From Dioscorea cayenensis subsp. rotundata (Eukaryota; Streptophyta; Magnoliopsida; Dioscoreales; Dioscoreaceae): a stretch of DNA of 64,000 nt. The first letter of the stretch is position 1, and the number at the start of each line of letters is the position of its first letter. The position numbers and the translations under genes were made by a program. Where the stretch lies: assembly GCF_009730915.1 (NCBI RefSeq), contig NC_052473.1:18992100-19056099 (forward strand), written 5' to 3'. Positions 12,901 to 24,539 of the stretch are shown here, one piece after another. Under the pieces are notes generated by a model. It ran no database searches. It worked only from the letters and a program-made list of their open reading frames with translations, and had not been told where the DNA came from.

Positions 12901-15900
12901 TACCAAAAGGAAGCTTTATATAAATATCTTCCTTGAGATCACCATGCAAGAATGCGTTTTTGACATCCATTTGAAGTAAAGGCCATGTTTGAGATGCAGC
13001 AAGCGCCAATATGGTTCGCACAGTGGTCATTTTAGCTACCGGTGCGAAAGTCTCATCATAATCTAGGCCATATTCTTGCTTGTTCCCAAGAACCACCAGT
13101 CGCGCCTTATAACGTTCGATAGATCCATCTGAATGAAGTTTGATAGAAAATACAAATTTGTTGCCCAAAGGTTTCACAGATGGGGGGCGCGCTACAACAT
13201 CCCAGGTTTGGTTTTCTTCAAGTGCAAGAAGTTCTGTTTCAATAGCTTTCCGCCAACACTCATGCTCCATTGCCTGCTTATAAGATGAGGGAATAGAAAC
13301 AGAGGACAAGGTTGCGGTTAAGGATGTAGGATTAGGAAAACCATACCTATCTGGGGGTCGACTAACTCGAGTACTATGTCTGCCGATGGTAGGAGTTGTT
13401 GCTTGAACAGGTTCAACAACAAGAGATTCAGCTTGAGGGGGCCTTGGAAGTGTGGTAGTCTGATTTGGCATAGTGTGGCTGCGTCTATGATACACCAAAA
13501 GAGGTTTAGGAGATGAGAAATTTGTAGAAGAGTTAGTAAACAAAGGAATAACAGAAAATGAAGAAGAAGGCTGTTCTTGGTGGGTGGGGAAAAAATATTG
13601 ATTTTCTAGAAATATTACATTCCTAGAAACCCGAATACGCCGCAGATTAGGATCATAACAAAGAAAACCTTTTTGATGTGCAGAGTATCCTAGAAAAGCA
13701 CACTTAACTGATTGAGCAGTTAGTTTTGTGCGTTCATGTGGAGGAAGATGAACATAGCACACACAACCAAATGTACGAAGATTAGAATAATTTGGAGTAT
13801 GACCAAATAACCGAGTGAAAGGAGAGACATGGTTTAATGAAGGAGATGGTAATCTATTAATGAGGTGAATAGTAGTGGAGAGAGCTTCACACCAGAACTT
13901 GGAGGGCACAAATGACTCTAATAAAAGGGTACGAACAACATCGAGAAGATGACGGTTCTTTCTTTCAGCCACGCCATTTTGTTGAGGGGTTGAAGGACAA
14001 GACCTTTGTGAGATTATTCCATTCTCTTGCAAAAATTCTTGAAACAAATGAGACATATATTCACCCCCATTGTCCGAGCGCAGAATTTTAATTTTTGCAG
14101 AAAACTGGGTCTGAATATATGCATGAAAAAACTTGAAAACTGAAAATACTTCATTTTTAGAATGCAAGAAGTAAATCCATGTGAAACGACTATAGTCGTC
14201 AATAAAAGTAACAAAGTACTTGTAGTTAGAATGAGAAGGAACTGGTGCCATACCCCATACATCGCTATGTATCAAATCAAACGGCTGAACTTCATTCGGA
14301 GTATGAATGGGAAATGGCAAAGTTTTACTTTTACCAAGTTGACAAGAATTGCACTTAAATTGAATATCACTACGAGAATGTGACCTTTTATTCCCAAGCA
14401 AACCTGATTTCAACAAGTTAGAAAGAACAATATTGTTTGGATGTCCAAGGCGTTTATGCCAAGCTTGAAAATCAATATGAGTAAAATTGCAACTGACAAA
14501 GGGCAATGATTGACTAGAAGGAAAAGAAAATTGGATAGGAAAAAGGCGTCCGACTTTAGGCCCCCTCGCGATCATCCTCCCTGATTGTTGATTCTGCACA
14601 ACACAACCAGACTTTGAAAATGCCACATTGCAATTATTATCAACCAATTGGCCAACAGAAATGAGATTAGTAGTAAGACCAGAAGAGACAAAGACATCAG
14701 TTAGAGAGGAAGAAATATCACCAGTGGTTGTGATCGGTAAATGGTTGCCATTAGCAGTATGAATCTTAAGATTTCCAGAATATTTGTTTGTATTTGTAAG
14801 AAAATGAGCATTATTTGTCATGTGATTAGAAGCCCCAGAATCAAAGTACCAAGTAGATGATGAAGAAAACATTTTACCCAAGAGTCCTAAAGCAAAAAAT
14901 GCAGAAATGATCATTTGTTGAATCATTTCAGGCGTTACAGGCTGAATCGGAGCATTTTGTGTCACTGCTGCATTCACAGAACTGCTAGAGCTTGAAGGCC
15001 CAACTGAAGTTGTATATGCTGTCTCAGATTTCTTGGGAGGTCGGATGGGACATTCCTTGATAATATGGCCATTTTTCTTGCAATAATTGCAGAATTTTTT
15101 AGAGCAAGTGGAAGCATAATGCCCTAATTCTTTGCAACAAAAACATTGAACAGTGCGAATATCTCTTCCTCTCGGCTTGCTGTGTGCTGCATAAGCCATA
15201 GGAACAAAATTAGATTTTTGTTCTTTCAGGGTGTTTTGAGTGAGAAGGCGTTGTTCTTCCCGAAACAAATCATTGAGACATGCATCCAAAGAGGGAACAG
15301 GTTCTCGATTCATAAGATTAGACCTCGTTGCTTCAAATTCATATCTCAGTTTCATGAGAAATTGATCTCTTTTAGTTGTTTCATGGACTGCTTGAACAGA
15401 TTTGAGGCCTTCAATAGGTACGGTTGCATAAACAATATCCGTATATTCAGCCCAAAGATTCATGAAGCAAGAGTAAAAATCAGAAATTGAGAGACTATCC
15501 TGTTGAAGAATGGCTAAGTCATGCTCCAATTGGAATCGCCGTGCAGTATTATGTTGACTGTAGAGTTTTTTGAGAAAAGTCCACATTTCGGCTGAAGTCT
15601 TGAAAGGTCGAAGATTCAAGACAATGTTGGGTTCGACAGATCCTAGAATCCAGGCCATGATTTGAGCATCCTTGACCTCCCATTTGGCATGCTCGATCTT
15701 GTCTTTGTCTTTGTCGGGAGAAGGAGTACTGCCATCAACATAGCCCCACAAGTCCTTTCCTTTGACAAAAATCTGGAAGTGGAAGGCCCATGCCGAGTAA
15801 TTCTTGCCATTAAATCGAACTAAGAAAGCATCATACTTGTCTGAAGACATGAGATCAAGAGAACTTGAACAAGAGTAAATAGGAACTAGAGAAAGAACTA

Positions 15901-18900
15901 GGATGAAATGGACAATTGAACAGGACAGATCAGAATTGTAGCTCGGATACCATGTAAAACTAAGATCTTTTGAGAAAAAGAGGTGTTTCCTCCATGGTGG
16001 AGAGTTGTCATTATATAACCATAATACAAGCTGAATCTCAGCCCTATAATACAGCTAGATTACAGATCTTCAGCCCTATAATACAGCTAAAACAGCTAAT
16101 ATATCCTAAAAAGGAAAGTAAAAGGTTTACATATATTTTGGTGGCTTGATATATTGCATAAAATCTGCTAATCATTAGATGGACAGCTAATTTCTTTGAC
16201 AATGATATCTTTGTCTTTGTTCAAGAATCTTCTATATTCACAATTAAGAACAACCTGTTTTTAATTAATATTTTTATTTAGTATATTCCTTTTTTTTTCT
16301 TTGTGATTGTATGTTTGATGAATGGAAATTTTATTGTTTATTCTGCTGTGTTACTTTTTCATAATTTTAGTTTTCCTGTTATTCAGGCCAAGAAGCTATT
16401 ATCTAATATTGCCACATTGGAGATGACAGTTTCAAGACTTGAGCAAGAGACAATCTCTTTGCAGTTTCAGTTAATTCAAGAAAGAAATGAGAGAAGAATT
16501 GCTGAGTTTCGTTTGAAACAATTACCATCTAGTCAAATACTTACTGATTCACCTGAAAATTCACAAATAATGGTTTTATTCTTAACTTTTAAATATGTTG
16601 TGGTTCTTATGCTACTTGGTATTAATGTTATACACAAATTATACGCAAATACATCTGTTACTTGTTAGTGCTGAACACTAGTAAATCAAATCATGTTTCA
16701 TTACTTAATCCTTCATGCAGTCTGCTTAAATAGTACCAGTATGCCATTTGAATCAGGATATAATAAATGCCATAGGCATTCAGGATAAAATAGTTTCATC
16801 AGAACAGTCGCAGGCAGACATTTTCAGCATCAGAAAGCATATTCCTGTCAAGGGCCTCTATACCCAACCTAATTTGCTTTCAGAGGAGATGGTCCGGTGT
16901 ATGAAAAATATTTTCATCTCACTGGCAGAATCTTCCTTGCACCCCTCAAAATCTTTCTCATCAGAGAGATTTTCCTCGTCCTCATCTCCCAGTGGACATC
17001 TTTCCAGTATTTCCTTTTGGTCACTGTCTGAACCATCAACACTATTCTCATGGGCAAATAGTCCTCAAGTTGATCTGCAGTGTGAGACTGAACTTATAGC
17101 TAAAGGAAATGCTTTCGATCCCTACAAAGCTCATGGCAAATTAAATTGGACAGATATTGGAAATTATGGTGTTGCAATAGAAGTATCCTGGATGTCAGTG
17201 GGAAAGAAGCAACTTGAATATGCTGCTGGGGCACTAAGGAGATTCAGGTATATTATTGCAGTCACTACTTGGGATTTTTTCTTATAAACGTTGTAAATTA
17301 AATGCACAATTCTTTTCCGGTTGTACTGATTTTGTCATTTTGAGGGCAGATCACTGGTTGAAGAGTTAGCCAAAGTAAATCCTATCCACTTGAATCACAA
17401 TGAGAAGCTAGCCTTTTGGATAAACCTGTACAACGCTCTTGTGATGCATGTATGTCTCTATCTTCCTCCATTGATATCATTGTCTTTTTTGAGAAATTTG
17501 AAACTGCTTAATCAATCTGAGCTTGCTTTATTATGTAAAGCAATTCATTTATGAAAATGTGCGACTGAAGTCGTTCTTTTGGATTGCTGTAGGCTTATCT
17601 AGCATATGGAGTTCCTAAGAGTGACGTGAAGCTCTTTTCACTGATGCAGAAGGTTTGCTTCTTACCATCGTACTATTCTTGCTCTTGTTTTTGTGTTATT
17701 TGTGTTGAGAATCGAGTTATGGATAGTAGTACTCTCTTTGTGAAGTCAACTTTGTTGTAGCACATCTAGATGGTATATACTGAAATTAAAAAAAAAAAAA
17801 AATTCCTTCTTGTTTTACAATGCATCGGAATCCATTTATTCAGAAGCATCCAAACATACGGTTATCTGCTTTGTTAACCGTTTTAGTTGCAATTTGTATG
17901 ATCAAATACTCTTGGTTACTAATGCTCAGGCTGCATATACTGTTGGAGGGTGTTCATTCAGCGCTGCTTGCATTGAGCATGTGATACTGAAGATGAAGGC
18001 ACTGGCGTACAAACCACAAACTGTATGGAAACTGTTGCATCACAGTATTAAGTTCAATATCTCTTCTTTGGTATTTGTGCATGCTTTGCAGAGTGCTTGT
18101 TTATGAAGCATGTTTTTTTTCAGGCTTTACTACTTGCTCTACAAAAGTTGAAGTTATCTGAGGAGCAGAGAAAATGCTCAATTGAGGCACCTGAACCCCT
18201 TGCCGTATTTGCTTTGAGCTGTGGATTGTATTCTTCCCCTGCGGTATTGTTGCCATTGACCTCCTTCCCTGTCTCTCTTTCAATAATTCCATTCCATTTT
18301 ATTTTTTATAAATCCAATATCTTTAAGTTCTGTTTTGCAATCAAGTTACACATAGATTTAGCATGATTTAGAGATTGAGCTTTTGAAGAATACAAAGACC
18401 ACAACAGCTCTTGTTCGAACTGAAACTTCAGCCTTCAATGGGTTCAAACATTCAATAGCTCATGAAGTTGTTGGAAGAACACCCATTTCGGTTGTATTGA
18501 CTTAAAAAGAAAATAACTACAGCTATGCATTTAGTGCTGCTAACTGATGCATGAAATATCGGGTTTGCAGGTAAGAATTTACACAGCAAACAATGTGAGA
18601 GAAGAGCTCGAGGAGGCTCAACGGGACTTTATACAAGCTTCAGTTGGATTAAGCAGTAAAGGGAAGCTTCTCATTCCTAAGATGCTCCACTGTTTTGCCA
18701 GAGGGTTTGTTGATGAGGCCAACTTAGCTACCTGGATTTCCCGGTTTCTCCCACAGCAGCAAGCAAACTTGATCGAGCAATGTATGTCACAGAGGCGAAA
18801 TGGCTTCCTCGGATCTCGCAATTGTGCTGTCTTACCATATGACTCTCGGTTTCGATACCTTTTCCTGCCTGATATCCTCCCAGCAAAAATATTTCCCTGA
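9980..18900 (+). CDS. DUF547 protein with MIP1-type leucine-zipper N-terminus
   Basis: Plant-specific protein of unknown biochemical function, 544 aa as modelled. Coding exons: 9980-9987, 10146-10189, 10313-10401, 11167-11280, 16387-16572, 16757-17247, 17350-17449, 17593-17652, 17930-18022, 18124-18243 and 18571-18900. Phases agree throughout. Residues about 40-145 are a heptad-rich coiled coil (QLEQDVLRLQKLLNEEMELH, then KKLLSNIATLEMTVSRLEQE) of the type annotated as ternary complex factor MIP1 leucine zipper. A Ser-rich linker follows (SSERFSSSSSPSGHLSS). The C-terminal third is DUF547: KLAFWINLYNALVMHAYLAY, YTVGGCSFSAACIEHVIL, FALSCGLYSSPAVRIYTA, and the family-typical ending PYDSRFRYLF. 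Exons 1-3 are the least certain part because that region is poorly conserved in the family. A 4.7-kb copia element sits antisense in the intron 11281-16386. Confidence 0.87.
11502..11750 (-). repeat. Copia 3' LTR
   Basis: This is the 249-bp right-hand LTR of the antisense copia element in element orientation. It starts TG and ends CA and is identical to the copy at 15953-16201. The 5-bp host duplication atgat lies just outside it. Confidence 0.97.
11758..15850 (-). CDS. Copia gag-pol polyprotein, one frameshift
   Basis: The polyprotein starts at 15850 and runs in one frame for 1,207 codons to 12227. In order it shows: a UBN2-type gag; two CCHC zinc knuckles (CFCCKELGHYASTC and CNYCKKNGHIIKEC); an aspartic protease (WYFDSGASNHM); a GAG-pre-integrase (WHKRLGHPN); an integrase core with D-D-E residues (HSDVWG, FIDDYSRF, LRSDNGGEY, QQNGVAERKN); and a copia reverse transcriptase (DYDETFAPV, LLVYVDDIVITG). 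The RNase H/C-terminal part (SDADWAGCPDTRKSTTGW, SSTEAEYRA) is in another frame, ending at 11758. The switch lies at about 12256, where one extra T (element strand) explains it. Apart from that lesion the coding capacity looks complete. Confidence 0.95.
15953..16201 (-). repeat. Copia 5' LTR
   Basis: This is the 249-bp LTR next to the primer-binding site and the gag start. It is identical to the copy at 11502-11750. The duplicated host site atgat follows at 16202-16206. Confidence 0.97.
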
Positions 18901-19727
18901 GTCCTAGCAGATAAAGCAGCTACTTGCAAGCCAAGCTGATAAAATAACTCAGCTCATACCCTGTGTATCAGATGGAGGATCTGGAGAAGAATGTTCCAAT
19001 GACAGGAAAGATAGCTTTCCATTCTGTTATTAGTTTTTGAGTACTGGTCTGCACCTTGTCGGCCAGGCCTGAATTTGGCAAATCTCATCAACAGTTCGGC
19101 ATTTCACAATAAATTACAAGAGGCTTTCGTGTTGGATGAAAGGGTTATTTTCTGGTTTAGTATTCCACGTCTGTACTGAGTGAGTGAGTGTTCTCTCACA
19201 CTGCAGCAGGTGTAATTGTAATTTCCTAATTTCTGTATAATGGTAATGCTTAAATATTTAACTGCCAGGCATTGAAAAAGAAGCAGTAACTTCCAGGGTT
19301 GGGTTAAGCAAAATGTAGACATTCTGATCAGTTGACATTCAGCACCAGAAGTTAACAATCAAAATGTAGACATTACTTCTGACCCGTTGTCATCTACAAA
19401 GTCAACAATCAGACTGCAGACGTTACTGATAGACTGCAGACGCTTTTGATGTATCTAATTATCTATTAGTAATGTTTCTATTTTGCATAAGAAACCGCAG
19501 CACAACAGTTAAATTACATGAATCAAAAGAAATACAACAGGAAGGCATACTCCATAAGCAAATGGTGTGCTCAACTGAACAGTATTCTTGCATTGCATCA
19601 GGAGTCGCTTAGGAGAAACCCCAAATAAGGAGATCTACAAAAATTGATGTCCAACGAAAAAAAAAAAGCAACTATGCAATTAGTAACCACAGCACATTTG
19701 TTTCCAGTGGTAACTTGGCTGGTGTTA
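18901..19727. other. 3'UTR of DUF547 gene and convergent intergenic gap
   Basis: Downstream of the DUF547 stop the sequence is AT-rich and non-coding, with 3'UTR-like character to about 19270. A short imperfect repeat (gttaacaatcaaaatgtagac / gtcaacaatcagactgcagac, with variants) occurs at about 19350-19440. The convergent minus-strand gene ends at 19728. No further gene is supported. Confidence 0.5.
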
Positions 19728-20187
19728 TTAAGGTCCGTCATCTCCATCTTTGATTAGATTACAAATGTCTGAGCACTCGGCCAAGCTTCATGAAAAAACA
19801 AACTGAGTTATATTTAGCTGCAAACCAGGGAGGAAACATTTTCAGCCTACAATGGAGGAAAACCATTGCTCACCAATACCGACGACTGCGGAATCCTTGC
19901 TTGAAAACCACTAGAGGCCTGAAAGTCAAGTTCGAGAGGATTTAGAATTTTACTTCATGAGCAACTTACGGTTAAAGCATTTGAGATTATCAGACAAGAC
20001 TCAATGGATGGCTTATGCCCCTAGTTTGCACTCATGTTTATTATTTCAAGTTAAAGTTGGTCATCTAATACTTTATTGTGCGAAAAAACAGCATGAAAAA
20101 AATGGATTTTGGAACAAGCAGAAGCTGAAGATACCGGCCAATGAGAGGGCACTGCAGCAACAGCTGCTCTCTCTCTCTCTCTGTCTC

Positions 20188-20231
<44 letters not shown>

Positions 20232-20575
20232 GCACATACACTGGAAGAAAAATGACAGAAGATGATGATAATGTCCAGTGCTGACGAAGACCGAATTTTC
20301 TCTCAACCATGAAACTTCAGCGTGAAATTACTCAAATTAGTATGTTCATGTAGTTATAATTCAGAAAAGATGAAGAAGACGATGATAGTGCTTATACTAC
20401 CTCCGGACGTTGAGGGGACCCTCTCCAGGGGAGCCAGCACCGCCTCGGATGCATGTAGTAACGCATTTGATGGTACAAGATTCGGCCTTCCTGGACTTGG
20501 GCTTTTGTATCCTTGCCTGCTTCACATCATCCCCTTCGAAGGTGCAATTAAATTGAGAATGATGAATATCACTGG

Positions 20576-20621
<46 letters not shown>

Positions 20622-20897
20622 AGCAGAGGTAGAAAGCTAGTGCTAACCAGAAGAAAGGGTCTGGGGAATATTGGACAGGGTTTTGTCGAGGGTGGACGTG
20701 GATGAGGAGGAGAAGATGACGGCAACGGCAAGCAGTGCTGGTAGTGGTACGGGACCCAGGCTACTTCGAGTGACCATTCCAGACATCATCCTTGTCTTTC
20801 TTCTTCTGCTGATGGTGGCAATATCATAGTTGACCATCGAGGAGGAGGAGGAGGAGGAGGGGAGGCAATGATGGCCGCCCATCACCAGGGAAGCCAT
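19728..20897 (-). CDS. Small twin-CX3CX3C protein, probable plastid import, function unknown
   Basis: Four exons (20648-20897, 20401-20533, 19874-19918, 19728-19785) give 161 aa with consistent phases. The end reads SDICNLIKDGDDGP. Residues 1-50 are Ser- and Arg-rich like a chloroplast transit peptide. Residues 51-62 (PLPALLAVAVIF) are hydrophobic, so thylakoid-lumen targeting is possible. The mature part has two matching cysteine triplets: C103/C107/C111 (ESCTIKCVTTCIRGG) and C143/C147/C151 (RYCLAECSDICNLI), each CX3CX3C, joined by a basic linker (SPGEGPLNVRRPLVVFKQGF). I recognise this as a conserved, unnamed plant protein family but recall no function. Translation could also start at 20957 (20 residues longer). 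Exon 2's acceptor (TTCGAAG) is weak but is the one that keeps frame and family similarity. Introns 1 and 2 carry TA and TC/CA microsatellites. Confidence 0.85.
20163..20236. repeat. Compound (TC)n(CA)n microsatellite
   Basis: The tract lies in intron 2 of the twin-CX3CX3C gene and starts with interrupted TC repeats to about 20210, then CA repeats. Reading frames across it are low-complexity artefacts. Confidence 0.95.
20580..20617. repeat. (TA)n microsatellite
   Basis: About 19 TA units fill much of intron 1 (20534-20647) of the twin-CX3CX3C gene, close to the splice acceptor used by exon 2. Confidence 0.95.
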
Positions 20898-21320
20898 CTT
20901 CTTCGACTGATAACAAGGAAGGAAGACGGGAACATCTTCCCTCCCTCCAAAGTCCACACCTTATCTCCTGTTTCCTAATACACTAAAACTAGATTTGATA
21001 AACAAGCCCACAAACACAACCTGGACCATGTCCGGGTCCGGGTTCGTGTCTGGGTCTTCATAATCGTAACTTAAATTAATACGCGACTGGCGAAACATGA
21101 ATGAAGATGGATGGAGGTCAGGTTTTGCTTGAGCATTGAGCATTGCCTTGGTTGCGCTACTTCTCCTCCTCCTCCTCCTCCTCCGTGATCACTGTTTCGC
21201 CCTCGCCCTCAGTCCCACAAACTGTGTCCTTGATTTCACAATCAGCGCAACGGTCTGAAAGAATTGGATTGGAGAGAGCGGAGGAGCCAGTCAGCCAGCC
21301 AGCCCTAAAACAAGAACAAG
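20898..21320. promoter_or_regulatory. Short divergent promoter region
   Basis: Only 423 bp separate the start codons of the minus-strand twin-CX3CX3C gene and the plus-strand CCCH gene, so both promoters and leaders must share it. A CTC-rich tract (about 21160-21184) lies in the probable CCCH leader. A frame at 21143-21469 runs in from the leader and is not thought to be translated. No TATA box was assigned with confidence. Confidence 0.6.
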
Positions 21321-21393
21321 ATGAACCGACGGAGGGAGCTCTGCAGGAATTTCCAGCGGGGCAGGTATCTTCTTCTTCTTTTATTATTGAATC

Positions 21394-21424
<31 letters not shown>

Positions 21425-24400
21425 AGAAAGCGTCATCTTATTATTTCCCTCCAGCTGCCAGTTTGGTGATCGCTGCAAGTTTCTGCATGCTACGCAGCCA
21501 CAGAGTAAACCTAATCCTTTTGGATTTGTCACTCAGAACCCTTCGCAGCCTCCGCATACCGCCCAACAACAGAGGCCTAATCCTTTTGGATTTGGCGTTC
21601 AGAACAACTCCAATGACAGAGATGCATCCAACTTTGGTGCCAGACGTCAGGTCCCAACCAAGGTTGCTTCTTTTCTCTTCTGCAACATGGTAGATTTTCT
21701 CTTGTTGTGAGTACTTAATGTCTGAATGTTTTTTTTTTTGGTAGCCGTTCGAAAATAAGTGGACTAGGAATTCAGTCACCAACCAATCTCAACAAACTGA
21801 AGCACAACCTCAGGCACCTGTGCATAAGTGAGCTTCTAAATTCCATACTTCATTTCTTACCTTCATCATTAGATTTGATTCCCGACTGCCATTGCTGTTG
21901 GTCCTCTAGGTGTACAGACTCTGACTCGTGCAAACGCCAAATTGCTGATGATTTCAAGAATGAGGCACCTATTTGGAAGCTTACATGTTACGGCCACTGC
22001 AAATAGTAAGTTGACTGTTACATATGGCTTCTGTGCGAAAGAAGCCACTTGTGCAATACTATTATGCTTAAGTGACTGCAAGAGCTCTATGTTTGTTATG
22101 TGTGTTCTTCTCTTTCTGCAATTACAAGTAGACATAAATGACCAAGCAAAAATCTATTACCATCCCTTTTCTTCTCCAGATTTTCCTAGATCACCTTCAT
22201 GTCACATGAAAAGTCTTGACTAGCTTATAAATTCTTGTACCAGTGGTCCTTGTGACGTAAGTGGGGATATCAGTTATGAAGAGTTACGAGCAGCAGCTTA
22301 TGAAGATAGTAAACAAGGGTTGGGTTTGCAATCAATTGTGAGTGAATTAGTCAATGGACCATTAAATTCTGTTTTTTTTTCTGTTCATTTGGTTTATCAT
22401 AAAGCATTCCTGGGTTAAGGTTGGCATGAGCTTCAGAATAACAGTTTCATGAGCTATTGTTTTTCAAATCTTTGAAAAAGTGTGATTGCATGATAACCTG
22501 AGCTTGAACAATCCTGTTTTCTCCTGAGGCAGGTTGATAGAGAGAGGAATCTACTGAATTCCAAGTTAATTGAATTTGGCAATTTTACTCCAAAATCCAT
22601 ATGTAGTTTCACAAAGTCCTAGCTTTGCTGGGATGAGCCAGTTTCCTGGAACTAACAATGGAATGCAGTTACCCCATACTCAAAGTAATGGTCCTCCGTC
22701 ATTTTCAAGTTTCAGTCAGCTCAAGGCATCCGCTAATGTTGGATCAAACATTCTGTAAGTTTCATCTCATTCTCCTCATTAAACATAGCAATGACGCTAG
22801 TTTGGTGATATTCTCAAAAACTTAGAAGGTTGTATAACAACCAGCATCCTCTCTAGTATTGTTGCAAATTTACCATGCATGGTTGTTGGTTGCACTCCAA
22901 TTTTATTAACTTCTTATAGGCTGTGTTAACATTTCTAAGGTCTCAAGCGCCAGGGATTCAACCAAGCACTCTATTTGGACGGCCAAGCCTTCCACAGAAT
23001 AACGGTCAATCCCCAGGTGGATTAGAGATGAAGTTTGGGACGGCAGGTATTATGATAAACATTTATCACTAGCATAGCTACTATGTTATGATTTTGAGTC
23101 TTTTATGATGGTAGATGGCCGATTGGCACTTGTGAATGTATTTTTTTTTTTTTTGCATTTTCTCCCATTTCTTAATGATAATTTACTATTAGATGGCATT
23201 TAATTTCTAAGTAGCAGTGACCAAACTTGTGAACTTTTCATTTCAAGAAGCTTCTCCATTTGTTCTTTCCATACATTTTCTTTTATAAACCTACCATTAT
23301 GACTGATATGCGGAAAGCTGTAATGCAGCCCACTCTGGCACCTTATGCAGAAGGAGATTCTGTTACATCTCAGTACGTTTCAAGTTATTATTACTTCCCA
23401 GAATAGGCGCATAAAGCCATACTTTGGCAGTTAAACTAAACTGAAAACTAAATGGTCTTTGGAACTTTCCATCGTTTGCTATCATTAGTGGCATTAAGCT
23501 CCATTCTGACATATCATCTGTTATGTATGACTAATGCATTCTTTAGTGGATTTTAGTAGTGTCCGGTGTGAATTTAACAGAATGAAATACTTCCATTGTT
23601 GTATTTAACTGCTTTAGGAAATTTTCTGTTGAGACTTGAGAGTTATATCATTTTTGTCGATTTGGGGACTGAACTAAAGGAACAACATTGCAGGGGTATT
23701 TGGTGGCCAATTGTCAGCACAGAGACCAGGAATTTCACCCAATCCTAATGCCTTTAACTTCAGCAATGCTCTCATGTCTACTGGAAACCAGTCAGTTCCA
23801 TTCCCTACAAGTCCACCACAGTTCTCCGGTAGCATGAACAACCCATTGCCAGGCTTTTCTCATGGGCCTAATCTTTCATCAAATGCAACCCCTTCCTCAC
23901 CTACCATGTAAGCAAATCTCTTATAAATGAAGGAACATCTTTATGGTCCTTCATTCATGTCAATATGGATTTCAAGAATTAAAAATGCATGATTAGAAGT
24001 TGTTTTTCCTTTCTTGTGCATCAATATTTATTTATCATGGTTGCACGTATAAATTTGCATCTTACAATCATGAAGTTGTGGATCAACACAAAAAAATCTT
24101 CAACTGCTGTTTTCCTCTCAATGACCAAAACTATGCAAATAAGCCTTATCAAGTTCTTTGGTTTAAAGCTTATTCTATGTTGGAGTCTGATGCAGTTCAT
24201 AACTGTTTACAGTGATGACGAAGATGTTGGTTCTGGCAATAATGGTATTTGGATGAAAGAAAAGTGGGAAAAAGGGGAGGTACAAGAAATTAACTTTCCA
24301 AGATCCTTATCCAAAATTTTGTCTTAAAAAAAAGAAATTTGATAAATCGTGATAAAAAATTTGTCAAATGCTTGCAACCAGAAACTTTTGAATCTGTTAG

Positions 24401-24539
24401 TTTATCAACCTTGAGCAGAAAATATGAGGAAAGTATTGAGTATCTTCAATTTGTCATGCATCACAGTAATATCCTATTTTTTTGGCTTGGTTTATTTCAA
24501 CAGATACCAGAAGAAGAGCCTCCTCAGAGGTTCTGTTGA
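21321..24539 (+). CDS. CCCH zinc-finger/FG protein, CG1 (NUP42-like) nucleoporin candidate
   Basis: Ten exons: 21321-21364, 21455-21662, 21745-21827, 21910-22005, 22244-22337, 22533-22754, 22940-23046, 23694-23907, 24213-24279 and 24504-24539. The finger lies at the extreme N-terminus: C8-x7-C16-x5-C22-x3-H26 (RRELCRNFQRGSC, QFGDRCKFLH). FG-type repeats follow (NPFGFVTQN, NPFGFGVQN), then a conserved WKLTCYGHC segment, an Asn/Pro/Ser-rich FG-poor middle, and the end IPEEEPPQRFC. This order fits plant zinc finger CCCH protein 16, listed as nucleoporin CG1 and related to yeast/animal NUP42, which would place it at the nuclear pore in mRNA export. Exon 6 is 222 nt where 221 is needed: an extra T in the run 22583-22586 shifts the frame after EFGN. 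If real, this truncates the protein; otherwise it is a 389-aa product. Confidence 0.85.

Larger units (their letters stand above)
11502..16201 (-). mobile_element. Full-length Ty1-copia retrotransposon
   Basis: A 4,700-bp element inserted antisense in the DUF547 gene. It is bounded by two 249-bp LTRs (11502-11750 and 15953-16201) that appear identical base for base, and by a perfect 5-bp target duplication atgat (11497-11501 and 16202-16206). In element orientation each LTR runs TGTCAAAG...TTTTACA. The primer-binding site (15941-15952, reading TGGTATCCGAGC) matches the initiator-Met tRNA type, with one difference from the usual TGGTATCAGAGC. A polypurine tract TTGAGGGAGGA abuts the 3' LTR (11751-11761). 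One polyprotein frame fills the interior. Identical LTRs and an intact target site mean a very young insertion. Confidence 0.97.

Noticed and set aside
18370..18500. Possible extra exon between DUF547 exons 10 and 11 (readable stretch around 18400-18490)
   Set aside because: Neighbouring exons join in phase across it into the conserved SSPAVRIYTA segment, so it is intronic; the origin of the readable stretch is unknown.
20065..20310. Arg/Glu-repeat protein on the minus strand
   Set aside because: It is a translation of the TC/CA microsatellite inside an intron.
23327..23385. Extra exon in the CCCH gene (acceptor before cccactctgg, donor GTACGT)
   Set aside because: Exons 7 and 8 join in phase without it, and its product does not resemble family sequence.
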